Assembly (NCBI GenBank): GCA_028554795.2
Contig: CM068825.1
Span: 96,837,451 to 96,901,450, forward strand
DNA: 64,000 bases
Direction: 5' to 3'
Source: Sinohyriopsis cumingii
Taxonomy: Eukaryota > Mollusca > Bivalvia > Unionida > Unionidae
Both the position numbers and the translations under genes were made by a program. The notes beneath the pieces are model-generated. The model made no database searches. It saw only the letters and a list, made by a program, of their open reading frames with translations, and had not been told where the DNA came from. Of the stretch, positions 47,321 to 61,870 are shown in pieces; positions within the stretch are counted from its first letter, which is position 1, and each line of letters starts with the position of its first letter.

Positions 47321-47779
47321 CAATTATTTCTACGGCTCCTGCCTATTTTCCATGCCACAATCCACGTCATATGATTGGTCCGGTAAGGGGGAGGCATTGA
47401 CAGTACAATTTTACATTAAAAATGATATTTAAAAATAATGACAATCGTAGGTGGTCATGTGATACCCGTGCATGTTGTTAACGCAAGAAAACCCGTTTAC
47501 ATGGCATAGGATGGAACTGGTCTTGTGACATTGTTCGTGGTTTGTTGTACGGCGCATCAAAGATGGTTACGACTTTGTCTCCGCTGGTTGCACCAATAAC
47601 TAGACATGTTGCAATGTGAGTTGTTGATAGAATCAAGAAACTTGCTGCGGATTGGTTGAAAAGTCTGGAGAGTCAAACAGTTCATTAGTTCAATCGATTT
47701 GAGATTGAATCCGATGCTTAGTGACTTTACAACCAAACACTGAACCAAAGACAATTACACTTCAATCAATACAAGCAAT

Positions 47780-48245
47780 TCCATCCCAAGTCAATAAAAT
47801 TGAGTGAAATCTTATACAGTGCAATAATAATGATTGTCTCGTCCATGCCCCAGATGGATTTTTTAATAAAACCATCCTGACATTCTCCAGCAGCGCACGT
47901 TATTCCATCGACGGAAAGGAAATCTTGCATGTGAAGAAGCTGTAGTCATGGGCACTAACAACGCTCTTAACAACGGATTTGCATAGCGTCAAGCTCAACA
48001 ATAAAGATTCATTAAGGTGTTTGTGTGCGATTCCTTAGAGTTGGGATTTTATAGAGATGTCCACAAGGTTATTTTCGGAGCCAAACACACATAAACATTA
48101 TTTCGTAAGAATAACGCCAACGATGCTATTTTGCGTACAGAAGGTATCACTGGCAAAGTTGAATTGTCAACATTAACATTGTGGTTGCCTGTACTAACCC
48201 CACCACTGTTTTTAGATGATCTTGTGTTTTCGTTTGTGAAGTCTT
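47780..48245 (+). pseudogene. Decayed coding island, part 2, possibly capsid-like
   Basis: Patches: CLVHAPDGFFNKTILTFSSS and ARYSIDGKEILHVKKL (47,840-47,943), VVMGTNNALNNGFA (47,943-47,985), then FIKVFVCDSLELGFYRDVHK, VIFGAKHT and LFRKNNANDAILRTEGITGK VELSTLTLWLP (48,010-48,205), with three stops. The order 'V-x-G-x-x-H-T...R-x-x-x-x-DAI-x-R...GKVEL...W-x-P' reminds me of a group of capsid-like proteins seen next to Polinton-type genes in invertebrates, from memory and not verifiable here. Treat as unidentified. Confidence 0.3.
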
Positions 48246-48343
48246 AACTACGTCAGCACTGTCTTTTTTCGCGCACACTAAACACTCTTCTTTACAGCCA
48301 GTAAAACTCGAGTAAATAAGTTATGAGGGATAGAAGGCTGTGA

Positions 48344-48356
48344 CCTAGATCAGTAA
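48344..48356. repeat. Target-site duplication of the 48 kb SINE (left copy)
   Basis: CCTAGATCAGTAA, identical to 49,448-49,460, bracketing head and (AC)n tail of the SINE. It shows retrotransposition and that the intervening LTR-like block came later. Confidence 0.85.
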
Positions 48357-49447
48357 CCGCTCAGGTGGCCTAGTAGTTAGAGCGTCCGCCTCGGACACGG
48401 GAGGTCGTGGGTTCGATCCCCGGCCGAGTCATACCAAAGACTTACTAGAATGGTACTGTAATAAAGTTAGAGTATGCGTATTTGGTTATAGCGCCGCGTT
48501 TATAGGAATTCTTAGATTTGTGTGATTACTTGTGTGATTATTGGAATTTGGCGCAATGGAAATATCCTTAGCCCGAAATAATTAGCCAATTACTAAGAGC
48601 AAACGTCACGGAGTGAAGTGTTAGTGAGTTTCCATGATGCCACGGTTCACTAGCAGTGAATTCAGGCCAATACCGAATGAATGTCCCTGTCGTAAGATAG
48701 TCCATATTAAGATCTAGTGGTGTACATTGGTGGTGTGACTGCAGTGGCAGTATTTACGGTAGGAAATCGGTAAATTACACAAAGGAATAAATAAGAAGGG
48801 ACTCGGCAGATACCATTTATGTCGCCATGGTGGCAAATGTGGCGCAGTTATACTGGCGAAATGTGCCTGGAAAGCATACATTGACTGGCCTAATGTGGCG
48901 GAGTTAAAATAGTTCCCAGTGTCAGACGATATATGTATAGTTTCTACGGCGTGAACGGCTACGGTACGGAAACCTGATGAAGAGAAACCGTGCAGATGTG
49001 CGGTTGATAGATATTTGGCAGGTTGATTTATATGTGGTATTGCATTAATTAGAGTAAAATTTATGTATAAAACGGACACGTTGGGCTTTCTAATTTACAA
49101 CTGAAGTTGTATAGAAGCCTTTGGAAATTTGGGGTAAACTTATGACTTCTAGCGAGAATCGCGCCAGGGTTTTGACACCGCTCGATCAAGTAAAGACCCT
49201 TGGCTTGTAACAGTACTAACAGCTGCCTCGCTTGGCGCTCAGCATTAAGAGGTTAGTGTTAGGACTGGTCGGCCTGGTGTCAGGATAATGTGACTGGGTG
49301 GGACATCATGCTACATGTTTGCGGCATGATGCCCCAGTGCCAGACATCACTATAAACTGCCACACTGCAGACATCGTAGCCATATGACTAAAAATGTTAA
49401 AGCTACATTTCAAATCCAAATCACACACACACACACACACACACACG
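48357..49447 (+). mobile_element. tRNA-headed SINE, split by a later insertion
   Basis: Head 48,357-48,456: A box region TGGCCTAGTAGTTAGAGCG, B box GGTTCGATCCC (48,410-48,420). Body resumes at 49,213 with AACAGCTGCCTCGCTTGGCG, the central GACTGGGTGGGACATCATGC and a (AC)n tail (49,425-49,446). Compare the unsplit copy at 55,411. Perfect 13-bp target duplication on both sides. Confidence 0.9.
48457..49212. mobile_element. Solo-LTR-like insertion inside the SINE
   Basis: 756 bp that begins TGTAATAAAG and ends CTTGTAACA (LTR-type TG...CA, with short imperfect TGT(A/T)A..T(A/T)ACA inverted ends), flanked by GTAC on both sides (48,453-48,456 and 49,213-49,216). Removing it restores SINE continuity. 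It contains a TATAAAA box near 49,066 (GTATAAAACGG) and AATAAA (48,787). No coding sequence. A solo LTR of a Gypsy-type element is the simplest reading; orientation inferred from the TATA box is plus. Confidence 0.65.
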
Positions 49448-49464
49448 CCTAGATCAGTAATGAA

Positions 49465-50270
49465 AATCTAAAACCGCTATAATCATACTACGCATTTTTC
49501 AGATTATAACTGAATCCCAAACTATATTTATTCTTGAAAATATAAAAATTCAACGTACGAGAGTGATAACCAGACAATTACTATCCAGTTCATGTTATTT
49601 CTTACACCAAAACTGATTGGTAACCATTCTCTCGTGTTTTAAAAGAAACGTATTGCCCTTCCAGTCAAGTTGATTTTATACGAGTGATTTGGGTTTTTTT
49701 TTTTTTAAAACAGGATCTTACCATTGATGGACAACTCTGTATGTTGAGCAATTTGTGTTCCTTACACTATGTAAAAATCTTCCATACTTGCCAACACAGG
49801 TAAATGGCCGACTGAAGCAAAAAGTGGATGTTCTCTACACATAAATAGCGCTCAGGAAACTTTTTATCAAAAGGTATAAATCGTACCGTCTGGTATTTAC
49901 ATGACAGCAAGTTTAAAACTGCAGTGTTATCAACTAAATGTTCATTTGACGCGATGGTATCAGCGTTCGTTTTCACATACATTTAGAGTCGTATGTCGTG
50001 AATCGAAGCTATTATCAATATAATTAATTTACATGTTGTATCGAGATTGGACAACTTAGGAGTATCGGGTTTTGTCAAGCGGCCTTCTGTGAGGATAGTT
50101 CTATTCAAGTTATTTAGTGAAGAAAGGGGCGTTATTTACAGCGGTGACACTAAAGACATGTGTCATTACGAAGATTTTATATGGATTTCATTGTGCGGAG
50201 AATGAGTTAACTACTATAGCGGTGAAGGTCCCAGCCCTGTAGAAAATACATGTTATTCAAGGATACCAAA
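49465..50270. other. Presumptive 5' flank of the exon at 50,271
   Basis: No element recognised. The last ~150 bp resemble the sequence preceding the paralogous exon at 576, so a shared promoter/leader region is likely. Confidence 0.3.
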
Positions 50271-50344
50271 ATGGCAGACGATGATGATTTTTATAATAAA
50301 GGACCGCTTCTTTATCTCTCCGGATTCCAGACTATTGAGAACAT
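50271..50344 (+). CDS. First coding exon of an unidentified host gene
   Basis: ATG in a good context (CCAAAATGG) opens 24 codons plus two bases (MADDDDFYNKGPLLYLSGFQ then TIEN) and meets a strong splice donor, AACAT|GTAAGT at 50,345 (phase 2). The acidic DDDD start and GPLLYLSGFQ resemble the N-terminus of a soluble or membrane-anchored animal protein I cannot name. The paralogous exon at 576-650 keeps the same boundaries, which argues strongly that this is a real exon of a duplicated gene. Following exons were not found in the remaining 13 kb, so introns are long or the gene is dead downstream. Confidence 0.6.
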
Positions 50345-51600
<1,256 letters not shown>

Positions 51601-51699
51601 TATTACGTTTGAATTTTTTACATTTATTAAACTTTTTTATTACTTCCATCCCATAATGGACAATAACTAGTAGTGCATTTCGACTTATTCGGGCACCTC

Positions 51700-52715
51700 G
51701 CTGTTCCAATTTAGTGACTGAATCAGTCTGAGCAGTGTTGCAGCTTAATCCATGATTTCTAAAATATAGTTATTATGTAATACAGTTCAAGAATATTTTC
51801 GGAAATACACTTTGAGATATTTTCATAAGTGCAGTACGTTAACTCATTAAAAGACAAATGTAATTAACTTGGGTGTCCCAATGAAACAAGTGTTATCATT
51901 GAAGATACCTAGCAATTTGTAGAGTGCTCAGAGGCACTGAGCATACTGAGTTGACGTATGGGTGCAGAAAATGTCGACAGTTTCTGCGTGGAGTCAATTG
52001 ACGTGAAGATGATAATCGATAACTGATGCAGAGCTGCTCGAATAGACGATAGTTTTGTAATAAGCGAATATATCGGAATTAAACCATTCAGTGGCATCAT
52101 GGTCATCTTCTAAGTCGAAAGACAATCAACAACAAGAGTATTTAAAACACAGATGTAGATAGTTTATAAAGATTCGTAAAAGGGTAAGGCTTAAAAATGG
52201 CGCCTTGCGGGATGCCACATTTTACCGGTCTTAATGCTGATGAGTCATTTCCAATGCTGACACTCTGAGTCCTGTTTTGGACGTAAGACTTGAGCTAGAC
52301 TATCGGGATTAAGTTTTTTTTTAAATCTGTAAAGACAGCCATTCTTCCCTGAGTTTAATCACGGCAATTTGACATAAGTAATTTTATCTGAATCCCTCTT
52401 GAGATCGATGTAGACGACTATGTTTATTGAGATAACAAACTAGGTGGGAAGGAATGTGTTTCTTAGTTATTTGAAATTGATGGCCAAAATACAAGTATGT
52501 CTATATTTTGATGGGTCGTTCTGCCTTAATTAATAAGGAAAAAGAACTTAGGCTTGCTTCAATGAATCAGGAAATACACCAGTTTCTAAACAATCATTGA
52601 AAAGATCACTGAGAGAAGGACCTATACTATGTGCAGAAAGCTTAATATTTTGGCTCTAGTCCCAGTAGCTTTGTTCTTATCAAGACTGAAAAGATTGTTA
52701 TAGACTTCGTGACCA
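51700..52715 (-). pseudogene. LINE relic, minus strand, reverse-transcriptase part (3' half of a split element)
   Basis: Leftward frames contain NNLFSLDKNKATGT (near 52,690), LKSYVQNRTQSVSIGNDSSA and CGIPQGAIF (52,210-52,290; RT motif with GIPQG), and an open frame at 51,909-52,106 downstream. The 5' half lies at 54,055-54,590, the two being separated by the plus-strand LINE. Domain order on the minus strand is linker, then RT, as expected for one element. Confidence 0.7.
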
Positions 52716-52724
52716 GAAACTTAA

Positions 52725-54051
<1,327 letters not shown>

Positions 54052-54054
54052 ATC

Positions 54055-54590
54055 ATCAGAAGTTACTCGTTTTCTGCTACAAAATCCGATAAGAACAAAA
54101 AGTGACTGGGGCTGGAAATAACTTCTTCATTCAGGATATTGCTAATAAATACGAAAATTTAATTCGTCCTAGTTGTAATTTCAGAGTCATTAAGTAGAGT
54201 TTTTTAATTTATGGTAATTTCAGGTGGGACAAAGAATTAATTCGATGCGTTAATTTCTTTAAAATGATTCCAGATGAGCTTTCTGTCCTTTCTACCCGAA
54301 AACAAATTGTAGTACGATTTTCTCCTGCATTCCTTTAGAAGATTCTTTGCCTATTTTGCCAAATGTTATCAATCTTTCAGTCTTTTTGTTTTGGTGTTAA
54401 AAGTCACGCACTTTGATAGCTGTTTTTATATAATCAGCGTTCCATTTAGGTCGCGTGTGTCTCTTCACCCTTTTATAGTTTAGTCGAACATGTTTATTAA
54501 GTAAGGATAAAAACCGTGAATACCAAACTTTTAACACATTGTCTGGTTGATTGGTAAAAATGATGCGTTCTCGATAGCTGAGGATAGTTT
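54055..54590 (-). pseudogene. LINE relic, minus strand, endonuclease-RT linker (5' half of the split element)
   Basis: Leftward frame: KVWYSRFLSLLNKHVRLNYK, RVKRHTRPKWNADYIKTAIK (54,430-54,530), typical of the region between endonuclease and RT in jockey/CR1-type elements, then CSRKRVTS at the point (~54,060) where the plus-strand LINE begins. Continues in sense at 52,715. Confidence 0.65.
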
Positions 54591-54594
54591 ATAA

Positions 54595-55405
54595 AGGAAG
54601 TAATCGTTATCGAAATGGTTGAATAATCTGTACATAATGATTGTATGGGCATTTTTTATGGTTTGACAAATTTGATTTAGCGACACTTAAGCCAGATAAT
54701 GCTCACTAAGCAAGATACATTCGTTTTGGATACGGACTGTCGATGAGAAGTGTAAGCATGGTTAATAATTTTTGTTTTAGCTGACTCAGTTACCCTTGGC
54801 GTGATTTTGAATTAAAAGATGTATGATAAAATCACATATTACAACCTCGTTCACAGAAAAGACACGGTGTACCTCGGAAAAGGCTTGTTTTTTAATTATT
54901 TTTCTCTTCTTTCTTAGAGCTGTTCTGACTTGAAGAATGAACTAATTCTGCGCAAGTCTGGTCTCTATTTATACACAGGTTTTTGTTTGTGCTCATTTCG
55001 GATCAGAACCATGCTCTCGACCTTACCCAGGGAAACCGTGTGAATCATCTCGCTTAACTCATCCATTATTGATTTAATAAAATGCATGTTCAACAGCTTC
55101 CCACCAAATCTAAATTACTGACCTTTAGATACAAGAGAAATGTATTTTATGGAATTCTGCACCTGCCCGTAAAGCGCGATCATTATAAAATAGCACAGAG
55201 TTGTATTACAAAATAGATAAAATTAATCTCAATATATTTTAGTGGAAAATTGCTTTCAGTATAATTGAATGAAAAATTACTTTTAATACAAATTAGAGAA
55301 ATTTCAACCTTAATACTTTTACCAAAAAATTCTGTCCTAATATCTATCCTATACTTTTTAGTTTGTGTTTTTACGTATCATTCAGTGAATGTGATAACGC
55401 GATAT
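54595..55405. other. No recognisable feature
   Basis: AT-rich DNA with no supportable gene or element. Confidence 0.45.
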
Positions 55406-55410
55406 TAGAC

Positions 55411-55784
55411 CGCTCCGGTGACCTTGTAGTTAGAGCGTCCGCCTCGGATGCGGGAGATCATGGGTTCAATCCCCGGCCAAGTCATACCAAAGACTTACAA
55501 AAATGGTGCTAACAGCTGCCTTGCTTGGCGCTCAGCATTAAAAGGTTAGTGTTAGGACTGGTCGGCCTGGTGTCAGGATAATGTGACTGGGTGGGACATC
55601 ATGCCACATGTCTGCGGCATGATGTCCCAGTGACTGGGTGGGACATCATGCCCCATGTCTGCGGCATGATACCCCAGTGCTAGACATCACTATAAACTGC
55701 CACACTGCAGACATCGTAGCGATATGACTGAAAAATTGTTAAAGCTACGTTAAAAATCCAAATCACACACACACACACACACGA
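55411..55784 (+). mobile_element. tRNA-headed SINE with internal 47-bp duplication
   Basis: Intact architecture: tRNA-like head (B box GGTTCAATCCC), ATACCAAAGACTTACAAAAATGG junction, central block and (AC)n tail. The central block TGACTGGGTGGGACATCATG... is tandemly duplicated (55,584-55,630 and 55,631-55,677) and each half can fold through GGGACATCATG/CATGATGTCCC. CGATATTA before the head and CGATAGTA after the tail may be the target duplication. Confidence 0.9.
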
Positions 55785-55999
55785 TAGTAATTTATACTTA
55801 TTAAATTGACTATACTTTTTTTCCTAAAATGAGGAGCTCATTAATATTTTTATGTTAAATGAAAATGGAAATTGAGGGTCAACGTTCCAAGTTACAAAAG
55901 CATGTATTGGACAGAGGAGTTCCAAAATAGTTTAGAAAAACAAAATCTCAAATGATATACCATAATCATACAAGATTTAATAATTAAAGCCATATTTCT

Positions 56000-57165
56000 T
56001 CACTTATAATGTCTTGATTTGTCACGCGGAAGGGGACAAGGATCACCAAGAGTGTATAAGGTTCTTTTGACATTAAACAATGTATTGCCTAAATTACAAT
56101 ATTCTAAAGTTGTTGTCAAATTATATCCTGGATGGTATGCAGCAACTAAAATTACAAAGGGACTGAAAGTATTTCTAAAAAGAATTCCTTCTATTCGGGC
56201 TTTAGTTATTTCATGACAGTACTTTCTCAGTTAAGGCGATCAGTACTCATTCAACTCAAACCGAACATGTCAGGATCTCGTACCGTCAAAACTGCCACTT
56301 TCTTATCGCGCAGACTCCAACATTTGAGGTAACTTCTCCTCGTGAACCATTTCAGTATTTCGTCTTAAATATTGTATCTGAATTTATCAAAAGTTTTCTT
56401 TCTTCTTCTTTCAAACTCTCTTTCATGTATTGTGACGCTTACATAGATGACAATGAAACTTAAAAAAATTCCGGTGTTTTTCAGAACCGATAACTTCCAT
56501 TCATGTATCATGGGATTTGGGGTATGGAAACATTATTTATATCCGAAATCGAAGCGCCTGACCCCGTCCAAGAACTACACATTTCCGAAATGAAGTGTTT
56601 AATGGTGGAAATGCTCCAATATGCATTTTTTTACGTTTACAAAAAGATCTTCTAACAGATTTTTTGGAAGAATTGTTTTACTTAATTTAAAGTACAACGA
56701 AGACATATATTAGAATGACTTTGCAAGTCACCACAGCAAACCAAATTAAAGAGCTCCATTGCGTGGAACTATTCTGCTCGGCTCTTAACATATATACTGG
56801 TTGGCTTAGGGAAAATATAAAATTGATCGAGTACAATGATTTGCAATATGGCAGTAGCGTTTACTTGATAGAGATGTTGTAGATGCACGACAATAGCCCG
56901 TGACCAGTCAAAATTACTCCTGCCCGGTTATAACGACTTGAAGCCACTGCTACACGGTGCCTCAAATTTCCATTTCCATTTTGAATCTGAATCATACTGT
57001 TCAGATATATGGAGGTAGAAACGATGTGAAATTATTGAAGCCCATATCAAAGGAGTCCATCTTTAGACATTTCTTCCTGATTCAGGTGTGTACGCATATA
57101 ATTGTTTGCATCTGGAAGTGGTCGCAAAACGTGGTCATGCAGTAAAGATAGTGCCTGGGTTGTGT
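56000..57165 (+). pseudogene. Weak coding traces, unidentified
   Basis: Plus-strand patches: YKVLLTLNNVLPKLQYSKVV (56,055), MYYHGIWGMETLFISEIEAP-like and ELHISEMKCLMVEMLQYAFF (56,510-56,635), QSKLLLPGYNDLKPLLHGAS and FHFHFESES (56,908-56,995). The LLPGYNDL..L...S.FHF combination resembles a stretch I associate with capsid-like proteins of Polinton-type elements, but evidence is thin and the frames are broken throughout. Confidence 0.2.
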
Positions 57166-57169
57166 CAAA

Positions 57170-59040
57170 GAAAAAATAGCTTGTTAGGAAATTATGAACT
57201 ATGAAAATTTATTTTCTTCTCTTTCATAATCAGTTTTCATAGTATTTCCACATATTTACTTATACATACAAACACTTAAAGGGCATTTTACTACAGGTAA
57301 ATCTGTGTGATAATTATATTTGTATTGTCCCCATATACTTTCAGGACGATACATTTTATATATAGACCACATGCAAGCATGCACTCGTCTGTCTGCCTAC
57401 TGACCATGACATAAAACAACGAGGTTGTTAATATGGAGGTCAGAATTGGCTGTTAGGTGAAGTAAACTTAACCTACATAAACAGAGGATAATATTTTTTA
57501 AAAATAAAAATATATATCACAAACAGAATTGTTTTGAAAATAACTATGAAAAAGTCCAGTTTTGTAAGCCGATAGTAGCAGATATATGACTTTGGATAGC
57601 TTGCTTGCACAATTGGATTTTCAACAATTTAGTTTTCGTATGTCGGATGGTACTGAACATATAAAGATACAACGCAGATTTGTTGCCAGTTTAACAATGA
57701 GAAATGGGTTTGTATCAGGCTCAAGAACGTTGCCATCACTTTTACAAAACCATGGCCGTTAAAGCGAGAGTTACATATGATGTAGAAGATCAGGACAGAT
57801 AATATCCCAAAGCTCGGACTTTTGAGTGCAACATTAGTTATTCAGAAGAGCAAAACTGAAAGCAATTTACTTCATGATGTGGAAAGAGAAATGACGTAAT
57901 GTAAAGGATACGATGAAGTGGGGAACAATTTTATTAAGTGTGTGAATTTAATGCAAGGCCAATCGAAATTAAATTAGAGAACTAATATGAAATTTAAGGT
58001 GTGAAAAAAAAACGGAAGCGACGTTTTCAATATTTGAAAGATTTGACCCCTGAATGGTTTTAGAGCAGACTGACAATGGCCAAAGTATAACCAGACTGTA
58101 ACTAAGAATCCTTATATCTGATTGGCTAACTTCTCATTCACTGTCCAATCAGCTGCCAGGATTTTAAGTTGAGTCTGAGTTTAGATAGGAGAATAGCTTT
58201 TAATCTTGGAGCCAGTGGTCATGTTCTTCCTCCTTCTCATTCGTGTTAACAGGGTGGTGTCCACTTAACAAAATGTTTGACGGTCTTGATGTGGATAATA
58301 TTTCAGCATTTGCTTATTTGAGAGAGTTGTCATAAAGCACTTTTCTCTATTCTATATACCCGTCTTCCACCTGTTTATCTGTCTCAGTCTATATCTGTCT
58401 TTCTATCCATCTAAATACAGAGCCAGATGCAATGTCACAGTATTGAATATTATTATACCCATCAAAGTATCGAAGTAAAGGTTCTTGAGACAAATGTTTT
58501 GAAGAGAAAATCGATAACACGCTGTTAAAATCAAGATCTGACTGCTGTTGTTCCATGTATTACTTTTATCCCTCTCGAGTCCTGAAATCGAAGTCACTTT
58601 GATTGATCAATAATATAACAACAACCAGAAAAGATAACCGAAAGCCGCAGGCGTCTGAAGAAACACTTGCTTCAAGAGCTACAAGAGCATGTTACTGATC
58701 GTGCCTTTACACTGGTCAATACAACAGTTCCTTTAGATCCTTGCGAGACAGATGAAATCGGGATTCAAACCCAAACCTGATTTCATCAACAATACATCTC
58801 AGGCTCTATGGTTAGGTTCGCAGAAAAGGTCAATCATTTTAGGCGTCGATCCGGCCCACAGATACGTGAAAGTTCGGATATGAGTTTATTTTGATTTTAT
58901 TGTTGCGAGGGAAAATTCTGAATCTGGCTCACAGTCAATAATGTTAAATCTGAGAGTTCTAGAATTTGAGCTCACCCCGTGCTCCATAAGTTTGGTTTTG
59001 TGTCTGAACATTTTAACGATACCCGATTTATCGTTAGCAT
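57170..59040. other. No recognisable feature
   Basis: AT-rich DNA; no gene or element recognised. Confidence 0.45.
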
Positions 59041-59044
59041 TGTT

Positions 59045-59215
59045 AGTTATATCGTTATGATGTCTGCAGTGTGGCAGTTTATAGCGATGTCTAGTATCGG
59101 GGCATCATGCCGCAGACATGTAGCGTGATGTCCAACCCAGTCACAATATCCTGACACCAGGCCGACCAGACCTAATACTGGCCTCTTACTGCTGAGCGCC
59201 AATTCCAGGTACAGT
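59045..59215 (-). mobile_element. SINE fragment (central and tail-proximal part)
   Basis: Complement of the central SINE block (GGGGCATCATGCCGCAGACA, CCCAGTCAC, CTGACACCAGGCCGACCAG). The tRNA head is absent: the copy stops at GAGCGCCAATTCC where the others continue into the head. Confidence 0.85.
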
Positions 59216-59219
59216 TACG

Positions 59220-60550
59220 GAATTATTTGCACTCGACTCGTGGGATGACTGATCAGCGATGTTTGAATTTGAAAATGCATTATCAACGGACACGTGGGTC
59301 TTTGGTCGGCAAAATGTTACTTTACCCGTTCCCACATAAGTCAAGTCCAGCTGAGTTAAATTTAGATTTGTACGCATTTATACAAACGAGATTCACTGAC
59401 CTGTCTTTAGAAAGTGTGCAATTTACATAAGGAAATGCGTACCGTCTGAAAGGTAATGTGGCGTATTACCCAATAAGAGTTTTTCATGGTTGACATGAAT
59501 GCTAAACTTACATTATCATTTAGCATGCATTACAAATTATAAATTATATTACACAAATGAATTATATCCTTTATGGATAATCTAAGTATGACCACATCTT
59601 TTTCATTTAGCAAACTGTTTCAGTACGCCATCTGTGTCAGATGCATGTATTAGGTAGAAGGATTGGTACTTGGAAAATACACTTAAAACAGTTGTATATT
59701 AGGTGTGGATTGTGTTTAGTAAAGGAACGACGTTTATTTGTTATGCTGCATCCAACGGCAACTGAAAGCTTTCCAAGCATTGTATGAGAAACCCGAACTA
59801 TCGTGTGACACATTATACCTAGTTAAAATTAATCATATTAAGTAAATACCATAACGCGATCCACAATACAGAATTAGCTATCGCTATCTAAAGTATGAAG
59901 TTATTATTGTAAAGGACCTTGATAAGTTACTCTAACTTTTGATTCGATACCAAATTAAGGCAATAAACCAAATGTCTGGATTATCCATAATCTAAATTGA
60001 CCATCTCTATGTCCTACAATAGTGATTGAAATCGCAATCTGTCTCACAGATGAATACATCTGTAAAACAAGATGTCTTTTTCTTGTATGGTTGACCATTT
60101 TTTTTTTATCTGATGATCATGCCTTAGAGCCAGTAGTTCAGATGATAAATCTTTTCTGTGTGACACTTAAATACAAGTTCGTAGTAGTTCTTTGTTGATA
60201 CAGGCGTTTAATTTGATTGCCCTCTAGACAAGAACATACGCCACGGAATATTAAGTTTATATATATACTTCCTGGTTATTTGAGAGTACTGATATCAAGA
60301 TGAGACTCACCCAAGGAACTTTTGTCTCACATATTTATACAGTAATTTAAGATCATCATCATTTTTCACAGACCTACTATTATTCAAAGCTGCATCAAAA
60401 ACATTGCCGCCCCCCAACCGCCCCCTCCCAATAACACAATTTGCTTAAATTTAAGGCACTACTTCGAGAAAGATATAAGCTATAAATATATCACACAAGA
60501 TACAACTCTTCTATCAACGCTATTCAATATTTAACACTTTGAAAAGCATC
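59220..60550. other. No recognisable feature
   Basis: AT-rich DNA; no gene or element recognised. Confidence 0.45.
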
Positions 60551-60554
60551 ATGG

Positions 60555-61150
60555 TGTGTCTCAGTACACAGTTTGAAATAAATAGATATCCCAGGGTGAC
60601 TGGGGAATTGCAGATTTAATGTCATCTATGTAAGCGTCACAATTATCTAAACCAGATATAATCGTGTTCATTAAACGTTGGAAAGTACAAAGCGAACCTT
60701 TTATCCCAAAAGACATTACTTTATACTGATAATGTTCATCTGGAGTTACAAATGCTGAAATCCCGTGCACTTTTCGTAAGTGGAATCAGTCAAAATCTTT
60801 TCAAAAGGTACAATTTGGTGACATATTTGCATTTCCAATTTTGTCAATTTAGTCATCGATTCTTGGCAATGGAAATTAATTTGTTTTGGTCAAACTGTTC
60901 GTTTTTCTGTAGCCGGTGCACATTTGAGAAGTATTGTCTGGTTTTGGTTCAAGAATACACGATGAACTCCAGTCACTTTTACTTGCTTCTATGAAACCAC
61001 TCTCTAGAAAATACCGAATTTCATTTTTCAAACATTTTTGTTTGAGAGGATTCATTAGGTAAGGATGCTGTTTCACAGGTATAAAATCTACAATTTCAAC
61101 GGTATGATAGATTTTATTTGCTCTTGTTGGAACATCTGGAAACAAGTGCT
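60555..61150 (-). pseudogene. Ty3/Gypsy reverse transcriptase, Gmr1-like element copy B, truncated
   Basis: Leftward: MFPDVPTRANKIYHTVEIVD (61,145), VKQHPYLMNPLKQKCLKNEI, SGFIEASKSDWSSSCILEPK and PDNTSQMCTGYRKTN to about 60,880. After damage comes ISAFVTPDEHYQYKVMSFG, SLCTFQRLMNTIISGLDNC and AYIDDI (~60,617). As in copy A, recognisable RT ends directly after IDDI. Confidence 0.88.
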
Positions 61151-61229
61151 TACAAATAAATAATAGCTGTTTTAGTTAATTTTTTTCTAGCTGCAGATGT
61201 TAACATTTTTTATCAAGATTATTAAATAT

Positions 61230-61870
61230 TTGCGAATTCCGAAAGTTAGTTTCACCAAAATCACTATAATCCGATTTCATTCCATCGCCTAAAGCTACAA
61301 CTAAATAGACTGTGTGATTAACACGGCTATCTCTATCAACATACACCCTTAACATATTTACATACCAGAAGTATTAATGAAGCAATTTAAGTAACTTACT
61401 TTCTTTCTAACTTAATAAGGACCATAATACTCATCCTGAAGAGGGTTTTGTGGTATGGGCAAAGGAGACAGAACTTTATCACCGGGCTGAAAACTCATTT
61501 CCTTTGTATTTTTATTTCATACCTTAATTTTATTTTTAACTTGGTCTCTGGTAAAGGACCAGCACACTCTACCATTATTCTGCTAAATGGTTCATCAAAA
61601 GCAGGAATAGGTTGCAAATGAGTATATGTATTTTCTGTTTGGGGTTTTCTACCAATTGATAAGTGTGACAAGAGCTACAGTATTTACAAGCATCACTTTT
61701 AATTTTTTGTCAATAAAAATGATTCAAGATCTGTTTATAAGTCATAATAACCCCTAAATGACCAGTCAAAAAAGTTCCATGGGCTAGACTAAGAATTTAC
61801 TGAGTATACGACTTAGGAACAACAATCACTAATCATTCATTACCAGCGTGTACCTCAGGTGGGCTCCATT
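61230..61870 (-). pseudogene. Integrase remnants of Gmr1-like copy B with core deletion
   Basis: Leftward: ILSLAHGTFLTGHLGVIMTY and KQILNHFY...CKYCSSCHTYQLVENP (61,800-61,640) is the HHCC zinc-binding domain. It is followed by a frameshifted PIPAFDEPFSRIMVECAGPL (61,610-61,550) with the first catalytic carboxylate changed (VDC to VEC), then a jump directly to the C-terminal FQPGDKVLSPLPIPQNPLQD-like segment (61,500-61,430). The catalytic core between them is deleted. RT follows downstream on the same strand. Confidence 0.8.

Noticed and set aside
48366-48421. tRNA gene
   Set aside because: Has A and B boxes but belongs to a SINE head followed by the SINE body and a (CA)n tail; same at 10,620-10,695 and 55,420-55,475.
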